Positions 47,782-60,067 of a stretch of DNA of 64,000 nt are shown one piece after another. Source of the stretch: Ziziphus jujuba (Eukaryota > Streptophyta > Magnoliopsida > Rosales > Rhamnaceae). The stretch is taken from contig NC_083381.1 in NCBI RefSeq assembly GCF_031755915.1, forward strand, positions 6,646,501-6,710,500. Direction: 5' to 3'. The notes beneath the pieces are model-generated. The model did no database searches, was not told the DNA's origin, and saw nothing but the letters and a program-made list of their open reading frames with translations. Numbering within the stretch: position 1 is the first letter of the stretch; the number at the start of each line of letters is the position of its first letter. Made by a program: the position numbers and the translations under genes.

Positions 47782-49905
47782 GTCGTCTCATTCATAATCC
47801 ATCATAACTCTCATTTTTTAGAATCCACAAAATTTTTAACTATAGAAAGTACCTATCTGAAAGATCTCGCTCGATTCAATGAACCTCACACTTGAAAAAC
47901 ACTAACGTCATAAAGCAAAGTCACTAAGTATTACTTTCCAACCCTGAAAAGATAGCACTTTTAAACTTCACCAAAATAGTCAACTTCTTGAATACCATAA
48001 TTAAAGTACAGAACAAACTCAAATATCTCTATAAATCAACCCAAAATAAAATTCAACACCTGATAAAGTGATCAACAACAAATCCATAAAAATCACAAAA
48101 ACAAAATCACATAAGGATCTATATTTTAGTGATTAACCTTCAAGTTCCGTCATAACCATTAATATCACTTTTACAAAAATTACGTCTCTTGATAGTTAAG
48201 ACAAACTCTAATAATTTATCCATCAGATCCAAGAAAAAAAATAGAACTTAAGTTTAATTTCCTTAAACAAAATACTAATGATGCAAAATTAAAACTAAGA
48301 TTGTTCTTCGTGCCTTTTCTCCCAACTTCTTGTACTTCTAGTGATAAAGTCCATAATCTTCATTGATCTTATAATCTTCCTTCCATTGAACAACATAGTC
48401 CTTTTCATTAATTTACCAAAATCATAAAACAAACTTTACACACTTGTTCTAATAAAAGACCTTGAAACTCTCATAAAACCTAATATAATCCTCAAAATTA
48501 TTAACACACAAGTAGCAAAAGATACTATCAACTACCAAAATAAAACACAAAAGGGAACAAACATCCCAAAGATCAAGTTCAAGCTCTCTCATAATCCCAA
48601 AATATCATTCTTTAGAAAACTACACTTTCTTTCAATTTTTTAGCAGATTTCAATAATTCATTCCTCAATTAACAGAGAAGTTTAAGTCTTAATTCTAATA
48701 TCACAACTTAATCGTAAAAAACTAAATAGTAGATTCTCAAATTATTGAAAGGTATTCATCTTTCGTCTTACAGTCTTTCTATATTCTCCAAATCAATAAT
48801 ATCTTAAAATATGAAAAACTACCAAAAAGTATTAACCACATGAGCTACATTAACCACAAGATTAAAGTATCCAATGCAATCTTTACAAAGTATACACCTC
48901 ACAGTAAAATGGAAATCAAACTTAAGTGCGGCTGCCTCAGCCTCTACAAAAAGCCACTCTTAAGCATCTATCTTAGACCATAAGGATTCTTCTGTAGGTA
49001 TGAAAATCTCTTTCGAGTCATCAAGACAATCTAGGTGTTATGCTAAGTTATGATGAACACTCTTCTCCTACCTACCTGTCGTTGTTGACCTCTGCCTTTA
49101 GCTATACCTATAAAATGATGCCTAATGCTACTAGAACCTCCTACAATCAGGCTTCCTTATGCCTTATGTCTTTTAATATTAATAATCTGCTCTAGCACCA
49201 AGAACTCCAATGTTATTATGCGTCAAATTAGGATAATCTTGCTTCCAATAGCCCAGCTATGCACAATATAAAGAATCCTCCTTCCTTTGACAACCCTAGA
49301 CTAATGTCTACCACACAAACTACAGGAAGCACAAAGGCTACCTTTAAACTATATTTGGAAGTTCATAACTATGAAAATGGGTAAACTATGGATGTTTAGC
49401 TTGCATCTACACTTTAAGTTTCCAAAAAGCTTTTTCATTTGCATGATTCATTCATAATATTTTTCTCAATGGCAAGGTCTTGGGATGAAAACCATGGTCT
49501 TTCTTGTAGTGAGTTCTTATCAATTGCACCTCACATATCAACATCATGCAACTAGGAAGAAAATTACTTGTAAAACCTTTTTCATGTTTCAGTGGAAACT
49601 AAGAAGATCATCGGGAATCATCGGGCTCTCATCTATAAAGCCATGAACTGAATAAAGATCTTCAAGTATCTAAGATAAGAGCTAAGTGTCAAATACACTT
49701 CATATGAAGTAAACATTATGTAGAAAATGCATGCATAAATCATAAAGGAAGAGTTATGATCATCGAAATGTAACTTTCTTGTAAAGAAATCTATCTTCAA
49801 AATAACACAGAAGCCTTAGACCAAAAGAATTGAGTCTACATTCATATTTGACAACTAACTATGATTATACATATGTAGCCACATTTAGAGTAGCATGAGC
49901 GTCCT
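47782..49905 (-). pseudogene. T2 internal remnant, heavily decayed gag/pol
   Basis: No long frame survives. On the minus strand near 49240-49290, text reading LYCA-LGYWKQDYPNL resembles a CCHC zinc knuckle of Tekay Gag with substitutions. The segment from 47790 continues the T2 pol end seen at 28527-28610, so most of protease to integrase has been deleted. Assignment rests on position and weak motif likeness. Confidence 0.4.
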
Positions 49906-51052
49906 TGATGCGAATCCACCCGAGACTGTTCGACCGACAACCCGCTGGGGTGCTGACCCAATACAAATGAAGGTGGGACCGATCACTAGGGCCCAAGCCA
50001 AGAAGTTCAAGGAAAATCTTGCTGTCTTCATACAAGGAATAAGTCATAGTCAAGAGGGGTTGGCCATATCTAAAGAACCAAGGCCTGTTTTACTCATACA
50101 AGCAATAGAAGCCGATACGGACCCGAGTGACGGTTTTGGTACATTTTTGGAGTCCGGGAAGCATGAAATGGTTCCAATGATTTATGGGTTCAATACATAT
50201 GCCTAAGAGGTCATGGAATCAAGTTAAAGCAGCCCCAAATGCAATCAAAAAGGGCTTGTACGGACTGCATCAACAATTTGGCCGAATTTGCTGTATTGCT
50301 TGCTGGCTTTACTGTATTTTATTGTATTAGCCTTTTCTTATTTTTCCAAGCATGGGCAACGTGTGGGACTTCATATTCAGCTTATTTGGCATCCTACAAA
50401 GCATCTAGAAGCTGATTTGGAGCTCAAAGAGGTCAAAGATTGGTCAAAGTCAAATTAGTCAAAAAAGCTAGTATTATAGTTTCCTAATTTTATTCTACTT
50501 TTTGTTTTAGGAAACTACCATTACTTTTTAGTTTTTATTTATTTATTTTCTGGACAAATAAATTTAGGAAAGTTAGTATTTTATTATTTTCATTGTAAAT
50601 TAATTAATTCCTAATTCAGAATAAAGGAATTAATTAATCAAATTTAGTTTAGGAAACTTAGTTTAGGACATATTAGAATTCGGTCAAGTTTCCTAATTCC
50701 TATAGGAGTCCGGTTTTGAATTATTTTTTTAGGGTTTAGTTTGTTTCTTTCAAGCCTATTTAAAGGCTTATTTTTCAATAATAATACAACTTTTATTTGA
50801 TTAAGAAAATACTTGTGAGATTAATTATCTCTTTGTTCTTTGAGAACACCTAAAACACCATTAGAGAATTGGTTGTTTTAGCTTGACTTATCAATAGGTT
50901 TTCCATCCCCTATTGTGGCGTCTACATTATACCAAGGTTTCTAACCATAGGTTGGTTAGGGGTTGAAGTCCATTCCATTAGAACTTGAACTTAATTAAGA
51001 TCCGGGCTAATATAATACGGGTTTAGGAGCAGGTCGTCCTAGGTTCGTATCA
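49906..51052 (+). mobile_element. F: solo LTR of the A/C family
   Basis: 1147 bp, tgatgcgaatcc...gtatca, flanked by the perfect duplication gtcct (49901-49905 and 51053-51057). No internal sequence remains, so it formed by LTR-LTR recombination. It is clearly more diverged from A and C than their own LTR pairs. The tail region after GLAIS and the U3 near 50680-50760 differ from A and C, the former resembling E more closely (DTD, then GFG text). Confidence 0.93.
49915..50206 (+). pseudogene. LTR-encoded tail frame, F copy
   Basis: An open frame from the LTR start (ANPPETVRPTTRWGADPIQM) through GPITRAQAKKFKENLAVF to GFNTYA and a stop. The frame is uninterrupted although the solo LTR has no polyprotein to extend. 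Confidence 0.65.
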
Positions 51053-51057
51053 GTCCT

Positions 51058-51955
51058 ACTATGTAATGGTAAAACTCTGCTTTGGTATAATGGTTGTCCC
51101 TCCTAACCACTACCTCTAACTTTAGGTGTCAATTGAACTCTGCTACTAGAAGAAGTACCATCAACATGTCTTGCCTAAGTACTCCATCTCTAGTATCACT
51201 AGTTCATTGATGAGAAAAAATAAACACAGAAGCTTTACATTACTAAGTACTAAAAAAGGATACTCCCTTTTGAAAGTACTAACCTATCCACAATAGTAGC
51301 ATTTGTTGCCCTTCCAATAAATAACAAAGTGAAATCTGCCATAAGAAATACATGGAACACAATAATTACATCATTCATCTAGTGACCATTAATCTATCCA
51401 AAATGATGAGAACCAATGATACAATCTACTAGATACGAACTAGTACCTAGTGCAAAGATAACTCCATAAACTCCACGACTCTGAACACCAATACTACCTC
51501 TTCTAATACTATCACTACTAGATAACCTAGAACTGTAGGAGCCTCTCTTGAATAATCCTTGACTGGGAAACCCCGAGAAAGTACCATTATAAAGCCAACA
51601 TTAAGCACTACACAAAGCACTTAGCCTTTCAACCTCGACAGCTACTCCTTTTATACTCTTAGCCAAAATCTCAATTAAACAAGCTATGGAATCCACCCTA
51701 TCTACAGTCTAATTGGCATTCCATCTAACTCATGCTAAATTCTAAATCCACCATGTCTACATCTAAAAGGCATCTTTAGCTCAATATGAAAGAAAAGTGA
51801 ACTCAAAAGTTACTTCCAAGCCAATCAATACAACTGTGATAAATACATTAAAAAAAAAAATCAAACATTGAAAAACAAAAGGATGTTGCAAATCAAATAT
51901 CACAACTTAGCCCACCAAATATCAAGATAGAAAGCAAATGTCTAAAATGATAAAC
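51058..51955 (-). pseudogene. T2 gag remnant upstream of the zinc-knuckle region
   Basis: There are no intact frames. Minus-strand text near 51540-51580 (PVKDYSREAPTV-like) and the Ser/Arg-rich fragments recall the linker before the zinc knuckle in Tekay Gag. Low confidence. Confidence 0.3.
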
Positions 51956-52432
51956 TAGGGATGGCAATTCGTGTCAGCATGTCGTGTGCGGATTAACCCA
52001 TTTATTAGTCATGTCGAAATTGCCTACATCGAACATAATTCATTTATTAACCATGAAAGAAATCCTAAATCCAAACATGACCAGTTTAATAAATAGGTGA
52101 CCTGATACGACCTATGTAACTTGTTTATTAAATGGGTCAATTTGACTCAACACGACCCGTTTATATGAAATTGATTTGTTTATATGAAAGTGACCCGTTT
52201 ATAAGAAATTAACCCATTTACACGAAATTGACACGTTACACAAAATTTACCCAATTAAATAAATTAACTTGTTTAAATTAATTATTTTATATAAAATAAA
52301 AATAATTTAGTCATTGATTAATTCTAAATTAAAATATATATGTAAAACCATATAATTATAATTACAAATTTACGCTAATATAACATATAATATGATAATA
52401 TAATAATCTCATATAATAGTTAAATATAGATA

Positions 52433-52486
<54 letters not shown>

Positions 52487-53113
52487 GTAAACCTGATACT
52501 ACTTTTCTAAAAATAATATAAAAGAAAAACTTCATTAATAATCATATGTTTAATTTTCTATATCTCCAAGACTCTTAGACATATCAATTTTCATTTTTTT
52601 TATGTCCATAAATCCATATATATATTAAACAATCATATTTAAGTAACTAAATATTATTTTAATAATTTTTATTCTTTATTTTTTTATTAATAAAAGAAAA
52701 TTAATAATACAACTTTAGATAAGTTTGTAATTTAGTAATAAAACAGTATTAGTCAAAATTTTATTAATGGCAAATTTAATGTATTAAAGTTATAATTTAA
52801 ACGGGTTATCATCCTGTTGGGTTGTATTAACATGTTAATTAACACGTTTAGTTAAACATGATTAATTTGGGTCAATTTTGGATTAAACAGATTAACCTGA
52901 AATTGATACTTTAATTGATACGTTTAGTTAAATGAGTCAATTTTGATCAATTTCGAGTTATACGAATCAACTCAAAATTGACACGTTAAATAATCGTGTT
53001 TAAATGGATTGATATGAATTTAACCTAAACCCAATTATAATAAACCCAAACCTACTATTTTCATATCTTTTTCGAGTTGTATTATCATGTTATGATCCAA
53101 ATTGCCACCCCTA
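51956..53113. mobile_element. H2: hAT-like non-autonomous DNA element
   Basis: The terminal inverted repeat is tagggatggcaatt at the left and, reverse-complemented, taggggtggcaattt at the right. Flanks are tgataaac (left) and gataaaac (right), an 8-bp duplication in which the left copy appears to have lost one A. The interior is non-coding, with many gacccgttta and acacgtta words and a TA microsatellite (about 52436-52482). The end sequence TAGGGGTGGCAA is typical of hAT-superfamily elements in plants. No transposase is encoded. Confidence 0.75.
52436..52482. repeat. (TA)n microsatellite inside H2
   Basis: About 45 bases of TA in the AT-rich centre of H2. Confidence 0.9.
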
Positions 53114-53458
53114 GATAAAACAATATCAAAAGGAAATAGTGATCCAACTCAAATGCCACATTGCCGTCAAACCAACATCAAGAATGAGAATAAATGTTGA
53201 AAATGATAAAGCAAATATCATAAGGGAAATGATGCACACATAGGTGCAAATCCACGTTAACAGGAAACTTAATCTTCCGATATGATGGGTTCAACCAAAA
53301 CCCAAAAACCATAAAGAATTTTGGGGAAAAAAAAACCAAAAAACCCACCTCTCACTTACCATGAAGAAAAATGCTCACATCTCTCATTTTCAACAATTTT
53401 TCCCATTCTTCATTTACTCTATCTAATGATTTAACAATTATACCCTTTTGAACAAGTT

Positions 53459-53461
<3 letters not shown>
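53114..53461. other. Intergenic DNA, nothing recognised
   Basis: It continues the flank broken by H2 and ends at a CT microsatellite. No coding signal is seen. Confidence 0.4.

Positions 53462-53534
<73 letters not shown>
53462..53534. repeat. (CT)n microsatellite, about 73 bp
   Basis: Nearly uninterrupted TC dinucleotides. Long CT tracts are common in plant promoters and 5' leaders, but no transcript start can be assigned here. Confidence 0.95.
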
Positions 53535-53539
<5 letters not shown>

Positions 53540-54123
53540 AAACTTCATTTCCAAAAACTAAAAACATTTAAATTGACCCATTAGAGAAAGAGGGAAGCAA
53601 GGGAGGAGTAGTGTTGGATTGGAGAGAAGAATTGAGAATCAGGAAAATGATGTTGTTAAGTTCAACAGTGATCAGAGCATTGCTCAGATTAGGATGCATA
53701 TATGTTCTGTTGAATTTTTGTCATTTTGAATTTCCTTTGGAAATTTTTTGTTTTTTTCATGATCCAGATCCTTGGAAGCATGAGGATGGGACTTCATATT
53801 GTGTTCGAAATCAGCTGGTGAAATGGGTTTGCTTTCAACTTTGTGAAAAGCCATCTCACAAAAGGGGTTCATCAACGTCTTCACGTTTTGGGTTTCCACA
53901 CCAAACTACATAAACAATTGAAATGAAAAAACTACACAAACAATTAAAATGAAAAGACATTTTTAAATTTTAATTCTTTAATTCATACATAAAAAGACAA
54001 AATCGAGAACACATACAATGATTTTTTGCAACTATTTATAGCAATTATAAGATTATGTATGAATAGGGGCATAGTGGGAGGCCCCGCGCAAATGGGAAAG
54101 GGTAAGTACTAAACATAATAAAC

Positions 54124-54157
<34 letters not shown>

Positions 54158-54831
54158 AACAACTCTATCTAATATTTCAAAGCAATATATATTCTACCTC
54201 ATGGTAGGAGCCCTCGCCCTAATGGGCAAAGTTACCAAACATAAGGAAAAATCTATTTGAGATTTTGTAGCAATATGTATCCCGCCCCATAGTAAAAGGT
54301 CTTGCCAATTTACCATTGATAACAAACCTTATGATGCTTCTTCCTATCAAACGATCAGAGCTTAGATTGGACAATTGGGAAAGATGTTCCAACAGCAAGT
54401 TACCTATTAAATCAAGGCTATAATTGGTAATTCATGGGGTGGGATAAACAAAGTGTGGGCAAAATTGTTGAAAATGAGAAAAATGGGCATCTTTCTTCGT
54501 TTTGGGCGAATGATGGACATTTTTGTTTTTTCCCCAAGAATATTTGTTTTGATTAGTTTTCTTTTCATGTTTGAATGGCTAATGGAGTTCAACAAAGATT
54601 CTTTTACTGTTCATGTGGCTAATTACGATGCATTCAACAAAGAAGACAATGGTATTTCGAAAAAAAGGAAAAAAAAAAAGAAAAAAGGAATTTTAAAAGT
54701 TGTTGATGGGTAAGTTTTTTTATTGAGAAGTTATAGTTGCACTATCAAATAACTCTATACAGTTTCATTATATATTTATATTTATATTTTTATTTAAAAT
54801 TATTATATAGAATATTTACTAATTAAATATA
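53535..54831. other. Unassigned region; short open frames without recognisable domain
   Basis: A 100-codon plus-strand frame (53611-53913) follows the CT tract by about 75 bp but shows no domain, and a 71-codon minus frame overlaps it. A loosely repeated segment with cctcatggtaggagccctcgcc (54190-54220) and cccgccccatagtaaaaggtcttgcc (54281-54307) suggests an old local duplication. I cannot support a gene. Confidence 0.35.
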
Positions 54832-55130
54832 TTTGTGTTCAAAATTATAGTATTGAATATTTTAAATGCGTTCAAAGTTATGTGATTGAACATTTTAAAT
54901 ATATTTAAAAGTATGCGATTGAACGTTTTTAGATTTGAATATCTCGGATGTATTTAGAAGTATGTGACTGAATATTTCAAATGCATTTAGAAATATGCAA
55001 CTAAACGTATTTAAAGGCGAACATTTCAAATATGTTCATAAATATGAGGTTAAATATCTCAAATAAATTTAAAAGTATAAAACCAAAAATTTTTAGAAAT
55101 GTTCATAATTTTGAAATTGAATATTCTAAT
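54832..55130. repeat. Degenerate minisatellite, unit about 33 bp
   Basis: Roughly eight units follow g(c/t)rttyaraartatgygaytg then aayatttyaaat; two carry a 16-base insertion. Divergence between units is high, so the array is old. Although 33 is a multiple of three, stops occur in every frame. Confidence 0.7.
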
Positions 55131-55559
55131 GAATATATTTTTCTATTATACAAAAGTATTTTAACATAAAAAAAAAATTTAAAATTTCTATGACTATCGG
55201 TCTCATCTAAAAGTACTAGGAAAAATTTTCACTGAATAGTATTTGATTTGTAAACGATTTATAAACAATAAAAAAATATTTTTTTGATTTAATTAATACT
55301 GTATAAATTTTGTATAATTTAAATATACGAAATCTTATATAAAATTATTTTATATATTTTATATATTAAAATAATAGTGTATAAAAAATAGTACTCTATA
55401 AAACTTCTTTTTAATTTTTTTTTTTTTTAGACGTATGGCTTTTTGAATTAATTTACATTATTCCAGAAAATCGCTTTTTTCTATATGAAGGCCCAACAGA
55501 GGTCATACCCAAAAAAAAATCCTTAAATAGAAGTCCCATTTGTTGAAGCCCAAAATCCT

Positions 55560-55768
55560 TTTTACTGGGCCTACGTCGTTGCTTTCCAAACGGGTCATCT
55601 ACGAGAAGCTACCACTCTCGATCAAGCCAACCCGAGCCTCTTTCGTCGCTGGTTCGTACTCTGCTTCTCTACTGCCATTGCAAGATCTTCTTCTTTCAAC
55701 TGGGTCCATGAAATTCTTTCCATTCTTCACGGTTTGATTGGAACCCAGAAGCCGAAAGGCAACGAGAG
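55560..55768 (+). other. Probable 5' UTR exon of the FAR1-family gene
   Basis: A locally GC-richer segment ends in gagag|gtaagg, a good splice donor at 55769. Upstream lies actgggcc (55563-55570), a GGGCC word frequent in plant promoters of broadly expressed genes. The intron (55769-56634) ends tgcatatgtag just before the coding exon. The 5' limit is inferred. Confidence 0.5.
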
Positions 55769-56641
55769 GTAAGGAGAAAAGGAAGACTAAATTAGAACTT
55801 GGTAATATTTTAGATTTCAGTTGGGATTTAGCATTGGTTATTTTCCTTTTTTCTTTTTTTCTTTTTTATTTATAGAAGCACTATGAGTATAATTTAACGG
55901 CCAATTGAACCGTGTTCTTTGAATTGTGAAATGGTGGGAAGAAATTCTCATTTGGTTGTGTTATGATATTTTGGGTACTTCTAGAAAGGTTTAATCTTTG
56001 GTAGTTCTTTGTGTTTAAACTTCGATATAGGAGACAAAGACTGAGAATCTCAGATCAATAAAAGAATGGTTTCATTTTCATTTAATTTCGAGTTCTGGAG
56101 AGTGAAAATTTTTGTCACTTATATTTACTTTACAATGGGGCTCTGTGACTGGCTAAGCTGCTTTGAAAGCTCAATATGTTATATGTGAATGATAATCTAA
56201 AACATATTAGAAAAAAAGGGACGTGGGACTTCTTTACAAGTTCAATTTATTATATTGAAAAAATATTTCCTAAAGAATTTCATTTTCTAAAGATTGAAAT
56301 TCAAGTTCTTAATAAATTCTTTTCTCTTGCTTGTTCAAACAGATTTTAGCTTTCCCAAATTTTATCCTTATCGATTGCTAAAGTAATGGGTTTTTTGTTT
56401 ACTAGTGGCCACATGAGACTTCATTTATTCAATATTGTTATGCTTATTTTCAGGACCCTAAAAGAAAACAAAGGAATTTCTTGTACTAGTTTAGAACCAC
56501 ATTTTCATGTTGAAACAGCAGGATTGAATTCTGAATCTGAGATGAAAATTTTGTGATGAAATGAATCTGATTTTCTGACTGCAATAGTTATCCTGCCTCA
56601 AATCAGTGTATACTTACTTGAACTGCATATGTAGGGATACA

Positions 56642-59600
56642 ATGACAGGTGCTGCTAGCGGACATGATTTTCTTGACAGTGATGGAGGTTCAGATGATGA
56701 AACTTTTGAAAAATTTTGTGAACATGAAGCTGTGGAAGATGAGCTGCTGCCTCGTTGTAGTTTAAATAATGATGTAAATGATTGCCTGATTCCAAAAGAA
56801 CTGCATGTGGAAGGCTTAAGTGCTGAAAGTTTGGAACCATATGCTGGGATGACTTTTCCCTCACTAGAGGATGCACGTAATTTCTATTATGAATATGCCA
56901 AGCATACAGGTTTCACAATACGAACAAATCGAATCCGACATTCATTGAAGAACATGGCTATAATCGGTAGGGACTTTGTATGTTCCAGGGAGGGTTTTCG
57001 TGCTGCAAAGCATACACTTAGAAAAGATAGGGTTCTTCCTCCTCGCCCAATTACAAGGGAAGGATGCAAAGCTATGATAAGGTTGGCGGCAAGGGATGGA
57101 GGGAAATGGGTAGTTACAAAGTTTGTTCATGATCACAACCACAAACTAATGACTTCTTGTAAATTTTCAGGGGAACTACCAATTGTAAATATACTTAGTG
57201 AGGTATGTCAATCTAACAATAGAACTTATGTTTTCTATCAAATCTGTAAAATCTCAACTAGTATTTATTTGTTGAGCTGTCTGAAATTGAACTTAAAATT
57301 GATTGGTCATACTTTATTTGTTTCAAAGTGCTTGTAGCATCTCTACACCCTTGACATTCAAGGTTGCTGGCTTATGATTATCTTGAAGTATATTTTTTCG
57401 CTGAAAATCCTAACCAAACTTCTAAGCCCTAGACATGTGGTATTGATTTTGAAGCTTCAGTTCCTTGTTTTCCTTTTTCTATTTCCTTGTCTGAAAAACC
57501 CTTTTGTAATTACATGGTGTCTTTGCTTCAGGAAATGAGTTTCATTTAATTTGTTTTACTATTGCATTTATCCATAAGATTTTTGAATTTAACTGTCATC
57601 TACTGATTTTTAGACTTACTAATTTTGCACCATGTTTGGGTCATCTTTCTTGTAATATCAGAATAAGATTTTTGAATTTAACTGTCATCTACTGATTTTT
57701 AGACTTACTAATTTTGCACCATGTTTGGGTCATCTTCCTTGTAATATCAGAAGGTGTATTTTACTCTTTGCTTCTATTCTTGAATTGAGTCTGAGCTTTG
57801 TGCAAGAGGTCTTACTGTTTTTGGAGTTCATATCACTTTTGACCAGCGTATCCACTCTAAGTTACATGGGCATAATGTCTCATGCTTGCATTGGAACAAA
57901 TTGATACTTTCCTGAAGTCACTTATTCATTCCATTCTTGTTTCTGCCTCTTCCATTTATGGTTTATAGTTTTACCTTGTAACTCAAGATATATTTAGTAT
58001 TTGGTTCATGGTTAACATTTGAACGTAGTATGATGATATGAGATGGATAAAGTGTGGGCAAAACAATTCAGATGTTGCAAATGAAATTTTAAATGATAGC
58101 ACAGGATAGAAAAAGTTGCTATTGTTTTGTAAACTTGTGTGAAAATACTTTCTTTAAAAGAAAATGGAGATTATAAAGATGTGTTAATGAAGCATAGCCT
58201 GCCTTTCAAAAACAGATGAGATACATGGTATAGAATTATAAAGAAAGGCAGTTGAATCAATCACGTGACATTACAGCCAAAGATGATTACAACACAAAAA
58301 ATGGACTATGAAGGAAACTTGTTTAGGCCTTCTACTTTTAGCATGAAAGGTTCATTGATAGATATATTCCATGACTGAAATTTGGATAGTAAGAGAGGAT
58401 ATAAATACCTGTTGGGTCTTGCATAAAAGGCATGTTAGCAATGCAGAGGTAGAGCATTTAGGGCATGTGGAATTTTCATATTAGTGGAGCCATTTAATTT
58501 ACAACTGAAGATGATGAGAACATCAAAGAAACGATGGGTATTATAAAATTTTTGTTTAGACCTTCTAATATGATTTTTCTTTTTTCCTTTTTACTTTTTT
58601 ATTTATTTATTTATTTATTTATGTAGATAGCACAATGTCTTATTTCTTATCAAAAATGGAAAATTAAAAAGGGAAAAGAAAGCTGAAAATAACAATCTCT
58701 ATGCACTGAGGATGTTATTTTGTTTTTTCTTTTATTTTATTTTATTATATGTTAGTCAGCGACTGAGAAATCTATTGATAGTGATGGTTCATCATGTTAA
58801 AAAATTTTGAATGTAGCAATCACCAAGATTGGCCTTCTTATAACTAGTGTGGCTTCTTTCAAACTTGTCTTTTTGCATGTCACTTGTGCAGCTACAACCT
58901 ACCTTACATGTTGAGTGTTTTATATATGTGTCATATATAATTTTGATAATAGCAGTCACTAGTTTGTAATGATTGCCTGCTTGTTGTTGAAAGTGGAGAT
59001 ACCATAAATCCTATTTGATACCTTATTATCATGGGTGTTAAGTGCGGCCTTTATGGTAGAACCATCGTGAATCCTTGATGGATGACAATTGGTCTTAAAT
59101 ACTATTGCTGAAGATGATTGTCAAGGTTTATAACCACATTCCAATATCTTTTTGAACTATTTTGAATATCTTCTGAAAGTTGATCCTGTTATTGAACATG
59201 TGTTTTTACTGTATAACCAAATAATTTTAAGTGAAAATTTGTGGAGATCAGCAAAGTTTGTTTGTGCATAGCAAATAGTATGTGCTTTATTATTCAAACT
59301 AGAGAGTGTTTTACATTATCTGATGTACAATTTTATATCAAAAACAGAATCAATCTCATTCAACCTCTAATTGGAGAAAGTGGTCTTGCTCCATCATCTG
59401 AACTGTAACTAAGATATGGTAATCAAGGGGAAAATTTTATACTGATTTTTCTATGTAAGGAGATACAGGGGGGATATCTCCAGTTTCTCTTATTGGAATT
59501 ATTTGTAGGATTTCCCTAGAAATTAGAGGCTGCAATTATAGCGCTATATCCATCTTAAATTTTTGTCATGGTTTGATATTTTGTACTACAAGGTACATGT

Positions 59601-60067
59601 TGATTATTAGATTTATGACTTATTTCTGCTAGTAACATTCATTCAAGATATAACCTCGTGAACAAGTTGGTTGCCAATCTGAGAGTATTCCCCATAACCT
59701 TAACAAAGAATACGCTAGTATTTTGACTGCAACTCTAACATTGCACAGTTTAATCTCAGTAGATTGTAATAGTAATTCGGTAATTCTTGCTCAAGTACAT
59801 TGCTTTTTATCCTTGTTCTCTTCAAATTTGTTCTTTGTCCTTGTGAGTTGCTGATTTTGAATCATAAAATTGCATATGCAGGAAGAGAAGGATAAAAAAA
59901 TCCAAGATCTGTACGATGAGCTGCAACATGAAAGACAACGATCTGTAGCATTACAACATCAGCTAAGCATGATTCTCGAGGATCTTGAAGAACACGCTGA
60001 GTTCATGTCTATTAGAGTTGAAGATATAATTAACAGCATAAAAGAAATTGAACTTGGTGACCTGTAG
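56642..60067 (+). CDS. FAR1/FHY3-related short factor (FRF-type), two coding exons
   Basis: Coding exons are 56642-57202 (187 codons) and 59882-60067 (61 codons plus stop), joined in phase 0 at gag|gtatgt and atgcag|gaa, giving 248 residues. Residues about 66-168 are a FAR1 DNA-binding domain, a WRKY-GCM1-type zinc finger: FPSLEDARNFYYEYAKHTGF, then DFVCSREGFR, REGCKAM and the DHNHKL end. Likely ligands are Cys114, Cys142, His165 and His167. The N-terminus is acidic. The second exon is a charged coiled coil (KIQDLYDELQHERQRSVALQ). No MULE transposase core or SWIM finger follows, unlike full-length FHY3/FAR1. The architecture and length fit the short FRF group (Arabidopsis FRF1 is about 250 residues). 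It is probably a nuclear DNA-binding regulator; targets are unknown. ATG 56642 is the first Met after the acceptor AG at 56633-56634. Confidence 0.85.
57203..59881 (+). other. 2.7-kb intron of the FAR1-family gene
   Basis: Starts gtatgtcaa and ends ttgcatatgcag. T-rich, as plant introns are. It contains an 89-bp tandem duplication (57574-57751) and a (TTTA)n-like stretch near 58598-58624. No other gene is seen inside. Confidence 0.8.
57574..57751. repeat. 89-bp tandem duplication in the intron
   Basis: Units 57574-57662 and 57663-57751 share ataagatttttgaatttaac through cttgtaatatcag with about one internal mismatch (tctttctt against tcttcctt). Recent. Confidence 0.9.

Noticed and set aside
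53611..53913. 100-codon frame after the CT microsatellite
   Set aside because: It has no known domain, a minus frame overlaps it, and there is no splice or promoter support. It was left as unassigned.
59041..59130. Possible additional coding exon in the large intron
   Set aside because: No splice-flanked conserved frame was found, and exons 57202 and 59882 already join in phase.
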